Shown one piece after another: positions 31,244-39,910 of a stretch of 64,000 nucleotides of DNA (the stretch's first letter is position 1; the number at the start of each line of letters is the position of its first letter). Below the pieces are notes generated by a model that saw only the letters and a program-made list of their open reading frames with translations, made no database searches and was not told the DNA's origin. This DNA comes from Xaviernesmea rhizosphaerae (lineage in GTDB: Bacteria; Pseudomonadota; Alphaproteobacteria; Rhizobiales; Rhizobiaceae). The position numbers were made by a program, and so were the translations under genes. The stretch is taken from the NCBI RefSeq assembly GCF_001938945.1, contig NZ_MKIO01000021.1, positions 434,001 through 498,000 on the forward strand, in the 5' to 3' direction.

Positions 31244-33285
31244 CGATCCATCCCGGCGCGTTGCGGTTTGTCGGCCAGACGCTGGCCGATGCGATCCGCC
31301 CCACGCCGCCGGTGCCGTTTCATGAGTGGATCGGAAAGAACATCGTCCTGGTGGACGGGCCGAGAAAAGGCGAGTTCTGGACGGCGGAAGATGCGCCCTA
31401 TCTGGTCGAGATCGCCGCCTGCCTGACGCAAGAGCACCCTTGCACCCGCGTCACGGTGCGCAAGAGCCAGCAAACGGGCGTCTCGATCCTGGCGCTTGCC
31501 TGGATGCTCTACATCGCCGAGACCTGCCCCGATAACTGCCTCTACGGCGTGCCGGGCCTCGACGCGCTCCGGGATATCAATTCCGGCAAGATGCAGCCGC
31601 TCATCGACGAGTGGCAGCGCGAAACCGGCAAGAGCGTGGTCTACCCGACCACGTCGCGCTCGGGCGAGGGGTCGAGCACGTTCCAGAAGAAGTTTGCCGG
31701 CGGGACGCTCTACCTCGCCAACGCGAACGCGGTCATGGATCTCTCGGCCAAGACGACGCGCTACGGCGTGAAGGACGAGGTGTCCAAATGGCAGGAGCTG
31801 CCGAACGGCGCCGACCCGGAAAACCTGTTCTTCGGCCGCTTCACGGCCTTTCGCCGGCAGAAGAGCTACAAGATTTTCGAGCTGTCTACTCCGGAACTGG
31901 ATAGCGGCGATCCGCTGGGCGAGGGGCCCGGGCATTGCCGCATCGACCGGTCGTTTCGCCAGTCCGACCAGCGCTTTTGGAACATCGGCTGCCCGGAATG
32001 CGGCGAGGAACTGGTGCAGCAGGACGCCTTCCTGCTGATCGACAGGGATCACCCGCACAAGACCGTGATGGCCTGCCCCAGCTGCGGCCATCATATTTCG
32101 GAAATGGAGCGCGTGGCGGCCGTTCGGCAGGGCCGATACATCGCCACCGCGCCCGGCGAGGATCGGCATCCCGGCTTCCATGTCGATGCCTTCATGAGCT
32201 TGATGATGTCCTACGAGGCGATTGCCGAGGACAAGATAGCCTATGCCGCCAAGGGCGAGGCGGGCGCGAAGGATTATAACAATCTGGTGTGCGCGCTCCC
32301 CTACGCCATGAGGGGCAACGCCCCCGATCACAAGGGCCTGATGCAACGGCGAGAGGACTACCCTGCCGATACAATTCCCGCCGGTGGCCTGATCTTCGTC
32401 GGCGGCGCCGACATCCAGAGCCACGGCATCTATCTGGAGGTCGTGGCCTTTGGCGAGGATCGCCAGAGCTGGACCGTGTCCGCAGAGTATTTCAAGGGGG
32501 CGACAGACAATCCGGCGGCCGGCGCTTGGCTGCTCCTGGAAGATTTCGCCGCGCGCGAATTTCCGGATTGCTGGGGGGTGCTGCGCCGTCTCGATGCGCT
32601 GGCGGTCGATAGCGGCTACCGGACCAATCAGGTGCTAGAATGGTGCCGCCGGCATCCCGATACCTACGCCATCAAGGGCATGCCCGGGCGCGGTATCCCT
32701 GCCATCAGCATTCCGACGCGCAAGTCGGTCAACAAGCGTGGCAAACGCAAGCGGTTCGGCTCGGCCATGACCTGGCCCGTGGGCACCTGGGCACTCAAGG
32801 CCGAGTTTTACGGGAACCTGCACAAGGATGGCTTGGCGGCCGGGCAACCATGCGACCCGCCGGGTTACTGCCACTTTCACAAGGGCCTGAACGAAGAATA
32901 TTTTCAGCAGCTTACGGCTGAATATTTTTCGTCGAAGCTTGTGAAGGGGCGTCTGCATGAGGAGTGGATGACCCGCAGGGCGGACAACCACTATCTCGAC
33001 TGCCGCATCTACGCGATGGCGATTGCCGAGCACCTCGGGCTGTCGCGCAAGACCAAAAGCGAGTGGGCCGCGTTGCGGGCCCGGCTGGAGCCGGAAGTGC
33101 CGACGGATCTTCTGTCGGTGGCGCCGCTGATCACGGCCATGCAGGCCGTCGTCAAAGCGGTGGCCCGGCCTGAAGAGGCCAAGCCTGCGGCGCCAGTTAC
33201 CTCGACCGTTCCTTCGGCGCCGCCCGCGCCAAAGCCGCCGACGCTCGAAAACAGGTGGAAGAAACGCAATGCCGGAAAAACCTAG
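31240..33285 (+). CDS. Terminase large subunit, GpA family
   Basis: A 681-residue packaging ATPase and nuclease of the lambda GpA type. The Walker A-like region is TRVTVRKSQQTGVS, and the ATPase core includes RYGVKDEVSKWQEL. A zinc finger follows (CPECGEEL..CPSCGHH). The nuclease domain begins GGLIFVGGADIQSHGI and runs to RRADNHYLDCRIYAMAIAEHLG. It cuts concatemers and pumps DNA into the prohead. Overlaps the portal gene by 17 bp. Confidence 0.95.
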   Translation: MTIHPGALRFVGQTLADAIRPTPPVPFHEWIGKNIVLVDGPRKGEFWTAEDAPYLVEIAACLTQEHPCTRVTVRKSQQTGVSILALAWMLYIAETCPDNCLYGVPGLDALRDINSGKMQPLIDEWQRETGKSVVYPTTSRSGEGSSTFQKKFAGGTLYLANANAVMDLSAKTTRYGVKDEVSKWQELPNGADPENLFFGRFTAFRRQKSYKIFELSTPELDSGDPLGEGPGHCRIDRSFRQSDQRFWNIGCPECGEELVQQDAFLLIDRDHPHKTVMACPSCGHHISEMERVAAVRQGRYIATAPGEDRHPGFHVDAFMSLMMSYEAIAEDKIAYAAKGEAGAKDYNNLVCALPYAMRGNAPDHKGLMQRREDYPADTIPAGGLIFVGGADIQSHGIYLEVVAFGEDRQSWTVSAEYFKGATDNPAAGAWLLLEDFAAREFPDCWGVLRRLDALAVDSGYRTNQVLEWCRRHPDTYAIKGMPGRGIPAISIPTRKSVNKRGKRKRFGSAMTWPVGTWALKAEFYGNLHKDGLAAGQPCDPPGYCHFHKGLNEEYFQQLTAEYFSSKLVKGRLHEEWMTRRADNHYLDCRIYAMAIAEHLGLSRKTKSEWAALRARLEPEVPTDLLSVAPLITAMQAVVKAVARPEEAKPAAPVTSTVPSAPPAPKPPTLENRWKKRNAGKT

Positions 33286-34906
33286 GGTCAAGGTGCCCGC
33301 CGGTCAGCGCCCTGTCGCGCCGGCGGGGCCGTCTGGTGTCGGAGGGCGTCCCGGGTTCCGCTCGGCCTATATGCGGGACTCGCAATCCGGCGTCATCGCG
33401 GCGCGACCGGCCTCGCTGCGCGAGCACCGCGACGAGATCCGCCGGGTCTGGACGCGCGCGGCTGGCTTGGCGATCGATCTCCTGCAGAACAGCGGACGGC
33501 TGCGCGGCGCAGCGGATCAGATCATCGCCGATACGGTCGGCGTCGAGCTGCAGCTCAATCCGCGCCCCGATCTGGAGCGGCTGGGCTATACGCCGGCCGA
33601 GTCGGTCGAGCTGGTGCGGCTGATCAAGGCGAAGTGGAAAACCTATGCGTGGAACCCGCGCGAGTGCGATCTCCGGGCGAAGCTGACCAATGCCCAGCAG
33701 ACCGATATCGGCGTGCGGAACTGGCTGGCCTATGGCGAAAGTACGGGCGTCATCGTCTATCTGCCGCGGGCGCAGCGCCTGCCGGGCACGCGCACGGGCA
33801 CGAAATTCCTGCTCATCTCGCCGCACAAGCTGGTGCAGGAGACCATGGAATTCGAAGGTCTCTATCAGGGGATCTTTCACGATGCCTACGGCCGCCCGCA
33901 GCGCTATCGCTTCCGGGAGGACCGCGACGGCATGCAGGCCACGGTCGATTATGCGGCCTGGGATGCGCAGGGGCGGCAGATGGTGATGCATGCCTTCGAC
34001 CCGTTCTCTGCCGAGGACGTGCGCGGGATCTCGCCTTTGGTGGCCACATTCCGCAAGTATCTGATGGCCGAGAACGTCGATGATGCGACGGCGCAGGTCC
34101 GCTTCCTGCAGACGATCTATGCGGCGGTTCTGAAAAGCGACAAGCCGAGCGCGGAGGCCTTTGAGGCGCTGGAAACGCTCAAAGATGTCGGCGGCGGCGA
34201 GATGGTTTCCGCGATCGCCTCCGACTTCGCCAATTACTTCAAGGCGCAGCTGGACCGCGCGGCGGAAGCCGAGATCCGCTTGGGTGCCGGCGCCGGCGTC
34301 TCGCATCTGGCGCCGGGCGAGGACCTGGAGTTTAAAACCATCACCTCGCCCGGTCCCGACAATGGCGCCTTCATGGCCTCGCTCCACCGCGAAACCGCGC
34401 GGGCGCTTGGCATGAGCTATGGCGGCTACACGCTGGATTACAGCCAGGCCACCTATGCCTCGACCAATATGGAGAACTCGGCGCTCTGGCCGATCGCGCA
34501 GCGGCGCACCGATCGCATCGCCGCGCCGCATGTGCTGGTGCCCTATGCCAGCTGGCTCGACGAAATGATCGAGGAAGGGGACATTCCCTTTCGCGGCGGC
34601 GTCGAGGCCTACAGGGCAAACCGGGACGCGGTGCAATGGGCGCTGTGTCAGGGGCCGTCCAAGCCGACGGCGGATGACGAAAAGCGCGCACGCGCATCGA
34701 GCGAGCGTCTGGCCAATGGCACGGGCACGTTGGAGGGCGAAAACGGCGAGCTGGGTCAGGATCCGGAAGAGGTCTTTCAGAGCCGGCTCCTCTGGCACAA
34801 TCGCTACAAGGAGGCGGGCATGCCGTCGCCCTTTGAGCGCGGGCAGGCCAGCAAGTCCGCCAATGCCGCGCAGGAAAACGACAATCAGCGGGGCGCCAAG
34901 CCATGA
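33269..34906 (+). CDS. Portal protein, lambda family
   Basis: A 545-residue lambda-type portal. Typical segments are RNPRECDLRAKLTNA-like (WNPRECDLRAKLTNAQQTDIG), FDPFSAEDVRGISPLVATFRKYLMAENVDDATA, and LGMSYGGYTLDYSQATYASTNMENSALWPI. It forms the dodecameric DNA channel at one head vertex. It starts inside the terminase gene. Confidence 0.95.
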   Translation: MPEKPRVKVPAGQRPVAPAGPSGVGGRPGFRSAYMRDSQSGVIAARPASLREHRDEIRRVWTRAAGLAIDLLQNSGRLRGAADQIIADTVGVELQLNPRPDLERLGYTPAESVELVRLIKAKWKTYAWNPRECDLRAKLTNAQQTDIGVRNWLAYGESTGVIVYLPRAQRLPGTRTGTKFLLISPHKLVQETMEFEGLYQGIFHDAYGRPQRYRFREDRDGMQATVDYAAWDAQGRQMVMHAFDPFSAEDVRGISPLVATFRKYLMAENVDDATAQVRFLQTIYAAVLKSDKPSAEAFEALETLKDVGGGEMVSAIASDFANYFKAQLDRAAEAEIRLGAGAGVSHLAPGEDLEFKTITSPGPDNGAFMASLHRETARALGMSYGGYTLDYSQATYASTNMENSALWPIAQRRTDRIAAPHVLVPYASWLDEMIEEGDIPFRGGVEAYRANRDAVQWALCQGPSKPTADDEKRARASSERLANGTGTLEGENGELGQDPEEVFQSRLLWHNRYKEAGMPSPFERGQASKSANAAQENDNQRGAKP

Positions 34907-35172
34907 CCAATCTCGTGACCATCGCCGGCATCCCCGTGGATGCCGACGATCCTTGCGCGCTCTATGCGGCGCTCGCCGCTGCCAAGGCCAAGCGGCTGGC
35001 GGGCGAGGCGGTGGAGGAAAGCGAATTGCAATCGCCGGTGATGCGCCAGCGGGTCAAGGTGGCCTCCTCCAGCATCGCCGATATCGACAAGGAACTGGTG
35101 CGGCTACAGGCCGCCTGCCAAGCCAAAATGACCGGTTGCCGCCCGTCCCGGCGCTGGCCGTTGCGCTACTGA
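34903..35172 (+). CDS. gpW-like head-tail joining protein
   Basis: An 89-residue protein between portal and protease, where lambda W-type genes lie. MTNLVTIAGIPVDADDPCALYAALAAAKAKRLAG and SSIADIDKELVRLQAACQAK give the helical pattern. It overlaps the portal gene by 4 bp. Family assignment rests mainly on position and size. Confidence 0.6.
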   Translation: MTNLVTIAGIPVDADDPCALYAALAAAKAKRLAGEAVEESELQSPVMRQRVKVASSSIADIDKELVRLQAACQAKMTGCRPSRRWPLRY

Positions 35173-35184
35173 AGGAGGGCGATC

Positions 35185-36105
35185 ATGAGCATTCATTACG
35201 GTCATATCGCCCAGAAGGTGTTCAACACGCCGCTGCTTTATGACGATCGCAAGGCCGAGGCTTTTCTTGAAGGCCTCGGCGGACGCCTCGCCGGCTCCTC
35301 GGTCATCATAACCAATGGCGCGGGCGCGGTGGATCACGTCGGCGGCGGCAATGGCCGGCCGATCGCCGGTAAGGTCGGGGGGCGTATCGAGCGCGCCTAT
35401 GGCGCGGCGGGGCTTCTGCCCTTCGACATGGTGCAGGGCGTCGCGATCATTCCGGTCGAGGGCTCCCTCGTCCATAAGGGCGGCTGGCTCGGCGCGTCCT
35501 CGGGCCTCACCTCCTATCAGGGACTGCAGGCGCAGATCGCCATGGCGGCCCAGTCGCCACGGGTGCGCGGGGTGGCCTTCGAGTTCGACAGCTATGGCGG
35601 CGCCGTCAATGGCGGCTTCGAGACGGCGGCAATGATCGCGCGGTTGTCCAAGATCAAGCCGACGATCTCGATCCTGACCGATTTCGCCTATTCCGCGGCC
35701 TATATGCAGGCCAGCCAGACGCGCGCGATCGTCGCCCCGAAATATGGCGGGGCCGGCTCGATCGGTGTGATCATGATCCATGCGGACATGTCGAAAAAGA
35801 TGGAACAGGACGGCGTCGCCCTGACCATCATCCGCGCCGGCAAGAAAAAGGCGGTGGGCAATCCTTACGAGGCCCTGCCGGCCGATCTCGCCGAGCAATG
35901 GACCGCCCAGGCGGAGGCCATCCGGGGCGATTTCGCCGAGCTGGTCGCCAAAGGGCGGCGCGGCCGGATCACCAAAGCCAGGGCGATGGCGACCGAGGCC
36001 GATGCCTATGACGCCACCGATGCCCTCGCGCTCGGGCTGATCGATGCGATCGCCGACCCGCTCGACGCCTTCAACGCCTTCGTCGCCGAAGTTAACCGGA
36101 GCTGA
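35185..36105 (+). CDS. Head maturation protease, S49 (ClpP/SppA) family
   Basis: A 306-residue S49 peptidase of the lambda gpC type. RGVAFEFDSYGGAVNGGFE, then TDFAYSAAYMQASQT with the catalytic Ser, GGAGSIGVIMIHADMS and IRAGKKKAVGNPYEAL with the catalytic Lys region. It processes portal and scaffold during head assembly. The scaffold domain is not fused and is probably the next gene. Confidence 0.92.
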   Translation: MSIHYGHIAQKVFNTPLLYDDRKAEAFLEGLGGRLAGSSVIITNGAGAVDHVGGGNGRPIAGKVGGRIERAYGAAGLLPFDMVQGVAIIPVEGSLVHKGGWLGASSGLTSYQGLQAQIAMAAQSPRVRGVAFEFDSYGGAVNGGFETAAMIARLSKIKPTISILTDFAYSAAYMQASQTRAIVAPKYGGAGSIGVIMIHADMSKKMEQDGVALTIIRAGKKKAVGNPYEALPADLAEQWTAQAEAIRGDFAELVAKGRRGRITKARAMATEADAYDATDALALGLIDAIADPLDAFNAFVAEVNRS

Positions 36106-36111
36106 TCCCCC

Positions 36112-36696
36112 ATGACCAATTTGCTTGACATCATCCGGGGCGCGGCCCGCCCGGGAGCGCCCGAACTCGTCCTCGACGAGGCTGCTTTTCTGGCCGATCA
36201 GGCGGGCACGCCGACGGCTGCCGCGCCGCCGGCGCCCGCTGCGGCGGATGCTCCGCCGGCAGTAGCGGCAAGCCTTGCCGCACTGTCCGCCTCCGCTGCG
36301 CAGCCGCAATCCACCTATGCCGATGGCTATACCGCGGCCATGACGCGGATGGGCGCCGTTCTCGGCGCGGACGGCATCAAGGGCAACGCCTCGCGCATGG
36401 CGGCGGCCTTCGACCTTGCCACCGCCGCGCCCGGCATGGCGGCCGATGCCGTCGTGGCCTTTGTCACGGCCAATGTCGCGGCGGCGCCTGTCGCCGCTGG
36501 CGCAGCGGAAACGGCGGCCGCTCCTGCTGCGGCACCTGCAGCCGCCGCTGTCCCTGCCGCGCCCGTTGCCACCTACGAGCAGCAACGGCTTGCCGCCGCG
36601 CAGCTCGCCATGCCCGGCGCCGCCCAGCCGGCCAAGGCCGAAAGCGGGCTGCGCAAGGCCGTCAATGCCGAGATCAGCGCCATCAAGGCGCGCTGA
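36112..36696 (+). CDS. Ala/Pro-rich probable head scaffold protein
   Basis: A 194-residue protein with two long Ala/Pro stretches (about 33-60 and 125-155) and a helical end GLRKAVNAEISAIKAR. Its place between the protease and the decoration gene is that of the lambda Nu3 scaffold, and low complexity is common in scaffolds. Confidence 0.6.
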   Translation: MTNLLDIIRGAARPGAPELVLDEAAFLADQAGTPTAAAPPAPAAADAPPAVAASLAALSASAAQPQSTYADGYTAAMTRMGAVLGADGIKGNASRMAAAFDLATAAPGMAADAVVAFVTANVAAAPVAAGAAETAAAPAAAPAAAAVPAAPVATYEQQRLAAAQLAMPGAAQPAKAESGLRKAVNAEISAIKAR

Positions 36697-36729
36697 CCCC
36701 TCTGACCCCTGTTACCGGAGAACTCCCCC

Positions 36730-37440
36730 ATGCCCATGGCTGTCTTCAAGACCACGCGCCCGAACCAGGTGTCCGATCTGGTCAAGCGCGAACTCGATCC
36801 CGAACTTGGCCGCGAGGTCTTTACCCTGCTTGGCGGCGTCGGCACGCCGCGCACGGTCCGCCTCGGCACGCCGCTGGGCCGTATTGCCGCAAGCGGCGCG
36901 CTTGCCGTTGTCGCCGCCGCCGTCGCCGGCAATACCGGCAATGGCACGCTGACGCTGGCCAATCCCGCCTTCGGCACGGGTGTCAAGGTCGGCGATTACG
37001 CGGTGACCTGCAGCGTGGGCGGCGCGGACGGAACGTCGAAGTTCCGGGTTGAGGACCCCGATGGCGTCGTGGTGGGTACGGCCACGGGCGGCGCGGCCTT
37101 TTCCAAGGCGGTGCGCTTCACCATCGCGGGTGGCGCCACGGCCTTTGCCGTCGGCGATACCTTTACCGTCACGGTGTCGCAGGGCGTCGGCGCGGATGAT
37201 GGCAAGGTCAAGGAATGGGACCCGACGGCCATCGACGGCACCCAGCACATCTGGGGCTTTTCCATCCGCGAAGTGACCGCTGCCGTCGGCGTGGACAACA
37301 CCACGGACGGGCTCGCCATCCGTCGCCTGTCGGTGCTGCGCGCAGGAGCAATCCTCTGGCCCACCGCCGCGACGGATGCCCAGAAGGCGGCGGCCATTGC
37401 CCGCATCGATGAGCGCCTGGCGCTTGCCATCCGCACCTGA
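36730..37440 (+). CDS. Head decoration protein (gpD family) with an inserted beta domain
   Basis: A 236-residue protein. The flanks (RPNQVSDLVKRELDPELGREVFTLLGG and IRRLSVLRAGAILWPTAATDAQKAAAIARIDERLAL) match the lambda gpD-type decoration family. Residues about 60-155 are an added beta-rich domain (NPAFGTGVKVGDYAVTCSVG .. VRFTIAGGATAFAVGDTFTVTV). It would trim and stabilise the capsid, with the extra domain on the surface. Confidence 0.85.
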   Translation: MPMAVFKTTRPNQVSDLVKRELDPELGREVFTLLGGVGTPRTVRLGTPLGRIAASGALAVVAAAVAGNTGNGTLTLANPAFGTGVKVGDYAVTCSVGGADGTSKFRVEDPDGVVVGTATGGAAFSKAVRFTIAGGATAFAVGDTFTVTVSQGVGADDGKVKEWDPTAIDGTQHIWGFSIREVTAAVGVDNTTDGLAIRRLSVLRAGAILWPTAATDAQKAAAIARIDERLALAIRT

Positions 37441-37501
37441 TCCCCTGTTTCCCTGACCGGTTGGGCTGCACGCCCACCCGCCCAGCCTGAAAGGCTCCGC
37501 T

Positions 37502-38548
37502 ATGCCGGAAATTCTTCTCCCCTATACCGATGTGGAGATGACCGAAGAGGTCAACCGCATCCCCAATACCTATGGGCTGCTCAATGCGCTCAATATCGCG
37601 CCCAGCGAGCGCAAGGGCTCGCGCTATGTTCGCATCGGCTATCGCGATGGCCAGATCTACGTGCTGGCCCAGGCGCCGCGCGGCGCGCCGGGCGATGTCG
37701 GACCGAACGACAGCGAGAACTCGATCATCCTGGAAATCCCGCATTTCCCCCATATCGATTTCATCGCGCCCGACGACATCGACGGCCTCCTGGAGATCGT
37801 CAATGGTCAGGTCACGCCGGCCTCGCTGGATCGCGAGCTGGGGCGCAAGCTTGCGAAGATCCGCGTCAAGCATGCGATCACGCGCGAATATATCCGCCTC
37901 GGCATGCTCAAGGGCCTGATCAAGGACGGCAAGGGCCGCACGCTCTATGACCTTTACGATGTCTTCGGGATCTCCAAGAAGGTCGTTGATCTCCAGCTCG
38001 GCACGGCCACGAACCTGATGGACAAGTGCGAGGAAATCCGCGACCACGTCCAGACCAACCTCAAGGGCGAGACCTCCGACGGCATCGAGGTGATCACCAG
38101 CCCCACGCTGTTCTCCCGGCTGGTGAGCCACCCGAACGCTGAGAAATTCTGGCTGAACGCACAGAACGCCAACTATCAGTCGCAGATCGGCCGTTCCAAT
38201 CTCGGTAACAACTGGGGTCGCCTGTTCCTGTTCGGCGATATCCTCTGGCGGGAATATAAGGGCAGCCTGCCGGTCAAGACGGCGAGCGGCGAAATCGTCT
38301 CTGAGCCCAACGTCGCCGCCGGCAAGGGCCATGCCTATCCGACCGGAACCCAGAACACGATGCGCACCTATGACGGGCCGGCGTTTCATATCGATCTCGT
38401 CAATCGGCCGATCGAGGGTGAGGAGCCGATCCTCATCACCACCAAGCAGCTCGACCATGGCGCCGGCTACGAGATCAAGAGCCAGTCCAACTTCCTCGCC
38501 GTCAACAAGCGGCCGGAAACACAGGTCGAGATCATCACCTCCAACTGA
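37502..38548 (+). CDS. Major capsid protein, lambda gpE family
   Basis: A 348-residue capsid protein. Family hallmarks are EVNRIPNTYGLLNALNIAP near the N-terminus, HFPHIDFIAPDDIDGL, the RELGRKLAKIRVKHAITREYIRLGMLKG helix and the late NTMRTYDGPAFHIDLVNRPIEG. It follows the decoration gene by 61 bp, as in lambda (D then E). Confidence 0.95.
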   Translation: MPEILLPYTDVEMTEEVNRIPNTYGLLNALNIAPSERKGSRYVRIGYRDGQIYVLAQAPRGAPGDVGPNDSENSIILEIPHFPHIDFIAPDDIDGLLEIVNGQVTPASLDRELGRKLAKIRVKHAITREYIRLGMLKGLIKDGKGRTLYDLYDVFGISKKVVDLQLGTATNLMDKCEEIRDHVQTNLKGETSDGIEVITSPTLFSRLVSHPNAEKFWLNAQNANYQSQIGRSNLGNNWGRLFLFGDILWREYKGSLPVKTASGEIVSEPNVAAGKGHAYPTGTQNTMRTYDGPAFHIDLVNRPIEGEEPILITTKQLDHGAGYEIKSQSNFLAVNKRPETQVEIITSN

Positions 38549-38595
38549 TGTTGCGGCCGGGCGTGAGCCCGGCGCGGCCATCGAAAGGGTGCCTC

Positions 38596-38997
38596 ATGGT
38601 GGACTGGGCCGCCGCGCGTGCCTTCACCGAACACGCGTGCTCGGGAATTTTCGACCTCACGCCCTGCCGCCTTGTCGGGATGCGCACGGGGCAGTCGGTC
38701 AATCATCCGGAGGCGGAGGATCCGGGGCGACCGCCCTTCGACTTCCTCGGGAGCATCGACCTGCAGCCTCCGCCGCGCACGATGATGCGGGCGCTGCCAT
38801 CTGATCCCGGCACCACGGGCGGGATCGTCTCCTATGATGCGGTCCTGTCGGCGCGCATGACCGAGTGGCCCTGGCGGCCGGTCAAGCGCGATGTGGTGCT
38901 CTCGGGCGGCAAGAGCTGGCGGATCGAAACGATCGACCGCGACGGGTCCGACCGCGCCACCTGCTATCTGATGGAGGTCCGTCATGCTCTCGGCTGA
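38596..38997 (+). CDS. Head-tail connector-like protein, 133 residues
   Basis: Starts MVDWAAARAFTEHACSGIFDLTPCRLVGM after AAAGGG. It carries RPPFDFLGSIDLQPP and ends with a beta-rich segment (VLSGGKSWRIETIDRDGSDRATCYLMEV). Position after the capsid gene suggests an adaptor or stopper. Overlaps the next gene by 14 bp. Confidence 0.6.
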   Translation: MVDWAAARAFTEHACSGIFDLTPCRLVGMRTGQSVNHPEAEDPGRPPFDFLGSIDLQPPPRTMMRALPSDPGTTGGIVSYDAVLSARMTEWPWRPVKRDVVLSGGKSWRIETIDRDGSDRATCYLMEVRHALG

Positions 38998-39697
38998 GGC
39001 CGTCCGTCTCCTGGCGGTGGAGACCCTGCTGCCCACCGCGTCCCTGCCGGATGGGCCGTTTCCGACCATGGCGCGCGGCCGGGTGCTGGACAGTCGTCCG
39101 GCCGCGATCGCCGATCTCGACCGCGCGGCACCCTACACGCCCGTCGTCAGCCTCTATACGCCCGAAAGCGGGGCGCGGCTGCGCGGCCCGCATGCGCCGG
39201 CGGGCGATACGGAAGCCGATTGCATTCTCGATGTCGTCTGCGAGCTGGCTGTGGTTGCCAGCGATCCCCAGTCCGGCGCGCCGGATTATGTCGCGGCCAT
39301 GGCCGAGACCGATCCGACGGCCCGGCTGGTGCTGGCTGCGCTTGCCGCCCAGGTTCGGCATCTCCTGGAGCGCTCGGCCGCCGGTGGGCCCTGGCGTCGG
39401 ATCGTGCGCCAGGTGCGCGAGATCGAAATCAAGACCTATGGTGTGCCGGAATATGGCCTGCGCTGGCACGGCATGGTCCTGCGGTTTCATCTGTCGATCC
39501 CAGACGATGATTTCGACCTGGCCGGCGGACTGCCGCAGCCCTTGCGGCAGATCGCCGAGGCGCTGCCGGCGGGCTCCTATGCCAAGGCCAAGCTTGCCGA
39601 ACTTGCCGATGCCTTTGCAGCGGAAGCGCCCGCCGCATTGACCGAGATGCGCGGCGTTACCGCGGCCGAGGGCATCGTCTTCGGCGTCACAGACTGA
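38984..39697 (+). CDS. Head-tail completion or tail terminator protein
   Basis: A 237-residue protein of no clear family: MLSAEAVRLLAVETLLPT.., DCILDVVCELAVVASDP, QVREIEIKTYGVPEYGLRWHGMVLRFHLSIPDDDFD. The position before the DUF2635 and sheath genes fits a tail terminator. Function inferred from location only. Confidence 0.55.
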   Translation: MLSAEAVRLLAVETLLPTASLPDGPFPTMARGRVLDSRPAAIADLDRAAPYTPVVSLYTPESGARLRGPHAPAGDTEADCILDVVCELAVVASDPQSGAPDYVAAMAETDPTARLVLAALAAQVRHLLERSAAGGPWRRIVRQVREIEIKTYGVPEYGLRWHGMVLRFHLSIPDDDFDLAGGLPQPLRQIAEALPAGSYAKAKLAELADAFAAEAPAALTEMRGVTAAEGIVFGVTD

Positions 39698-39706
39698 GGA
39701 GCCATC

Positions 39707-39907
39707 ATGCCCCCGCTTTACGTTCCCCGCCCCGGGCTTTCCATCCCCGGTGGCTGGCCCACTGAGGGCGCGCCGATCGACCCTGTCTCCACCTTTCATC
39801 GCAACCTCGTGCGCGATGGCGATCTGGTCGCGCTGCCGCCGCCAGATGCAGATCCCGCGCCCGCCTCCGCGCCGTCTCCTGCGCCAAAGACCCCGAAAAG
39901 GACCTGA
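39707..39907 (+). CDS. DUF2635-like small protein (Mu gp38 type)
   Basis: A 66-residue protein (MPPLYVPRPGLSIPGGWPTEGAPIDPVSTFHRNLVRDGDLV) with a Pro/Ala/Lys tail. Small DUF2635 proteins precede the sheath gene in Mu-like phages, and the size, composition and position agree. Confidence 0.7.
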   Translation: MPPLYVPRPGLSIPGGWPTEGAPIDPVSTFHRNLVRDGDLVALPPPDADPAPASAPSPAPKTPKRT

Positions 39908-39910
39908 TCC

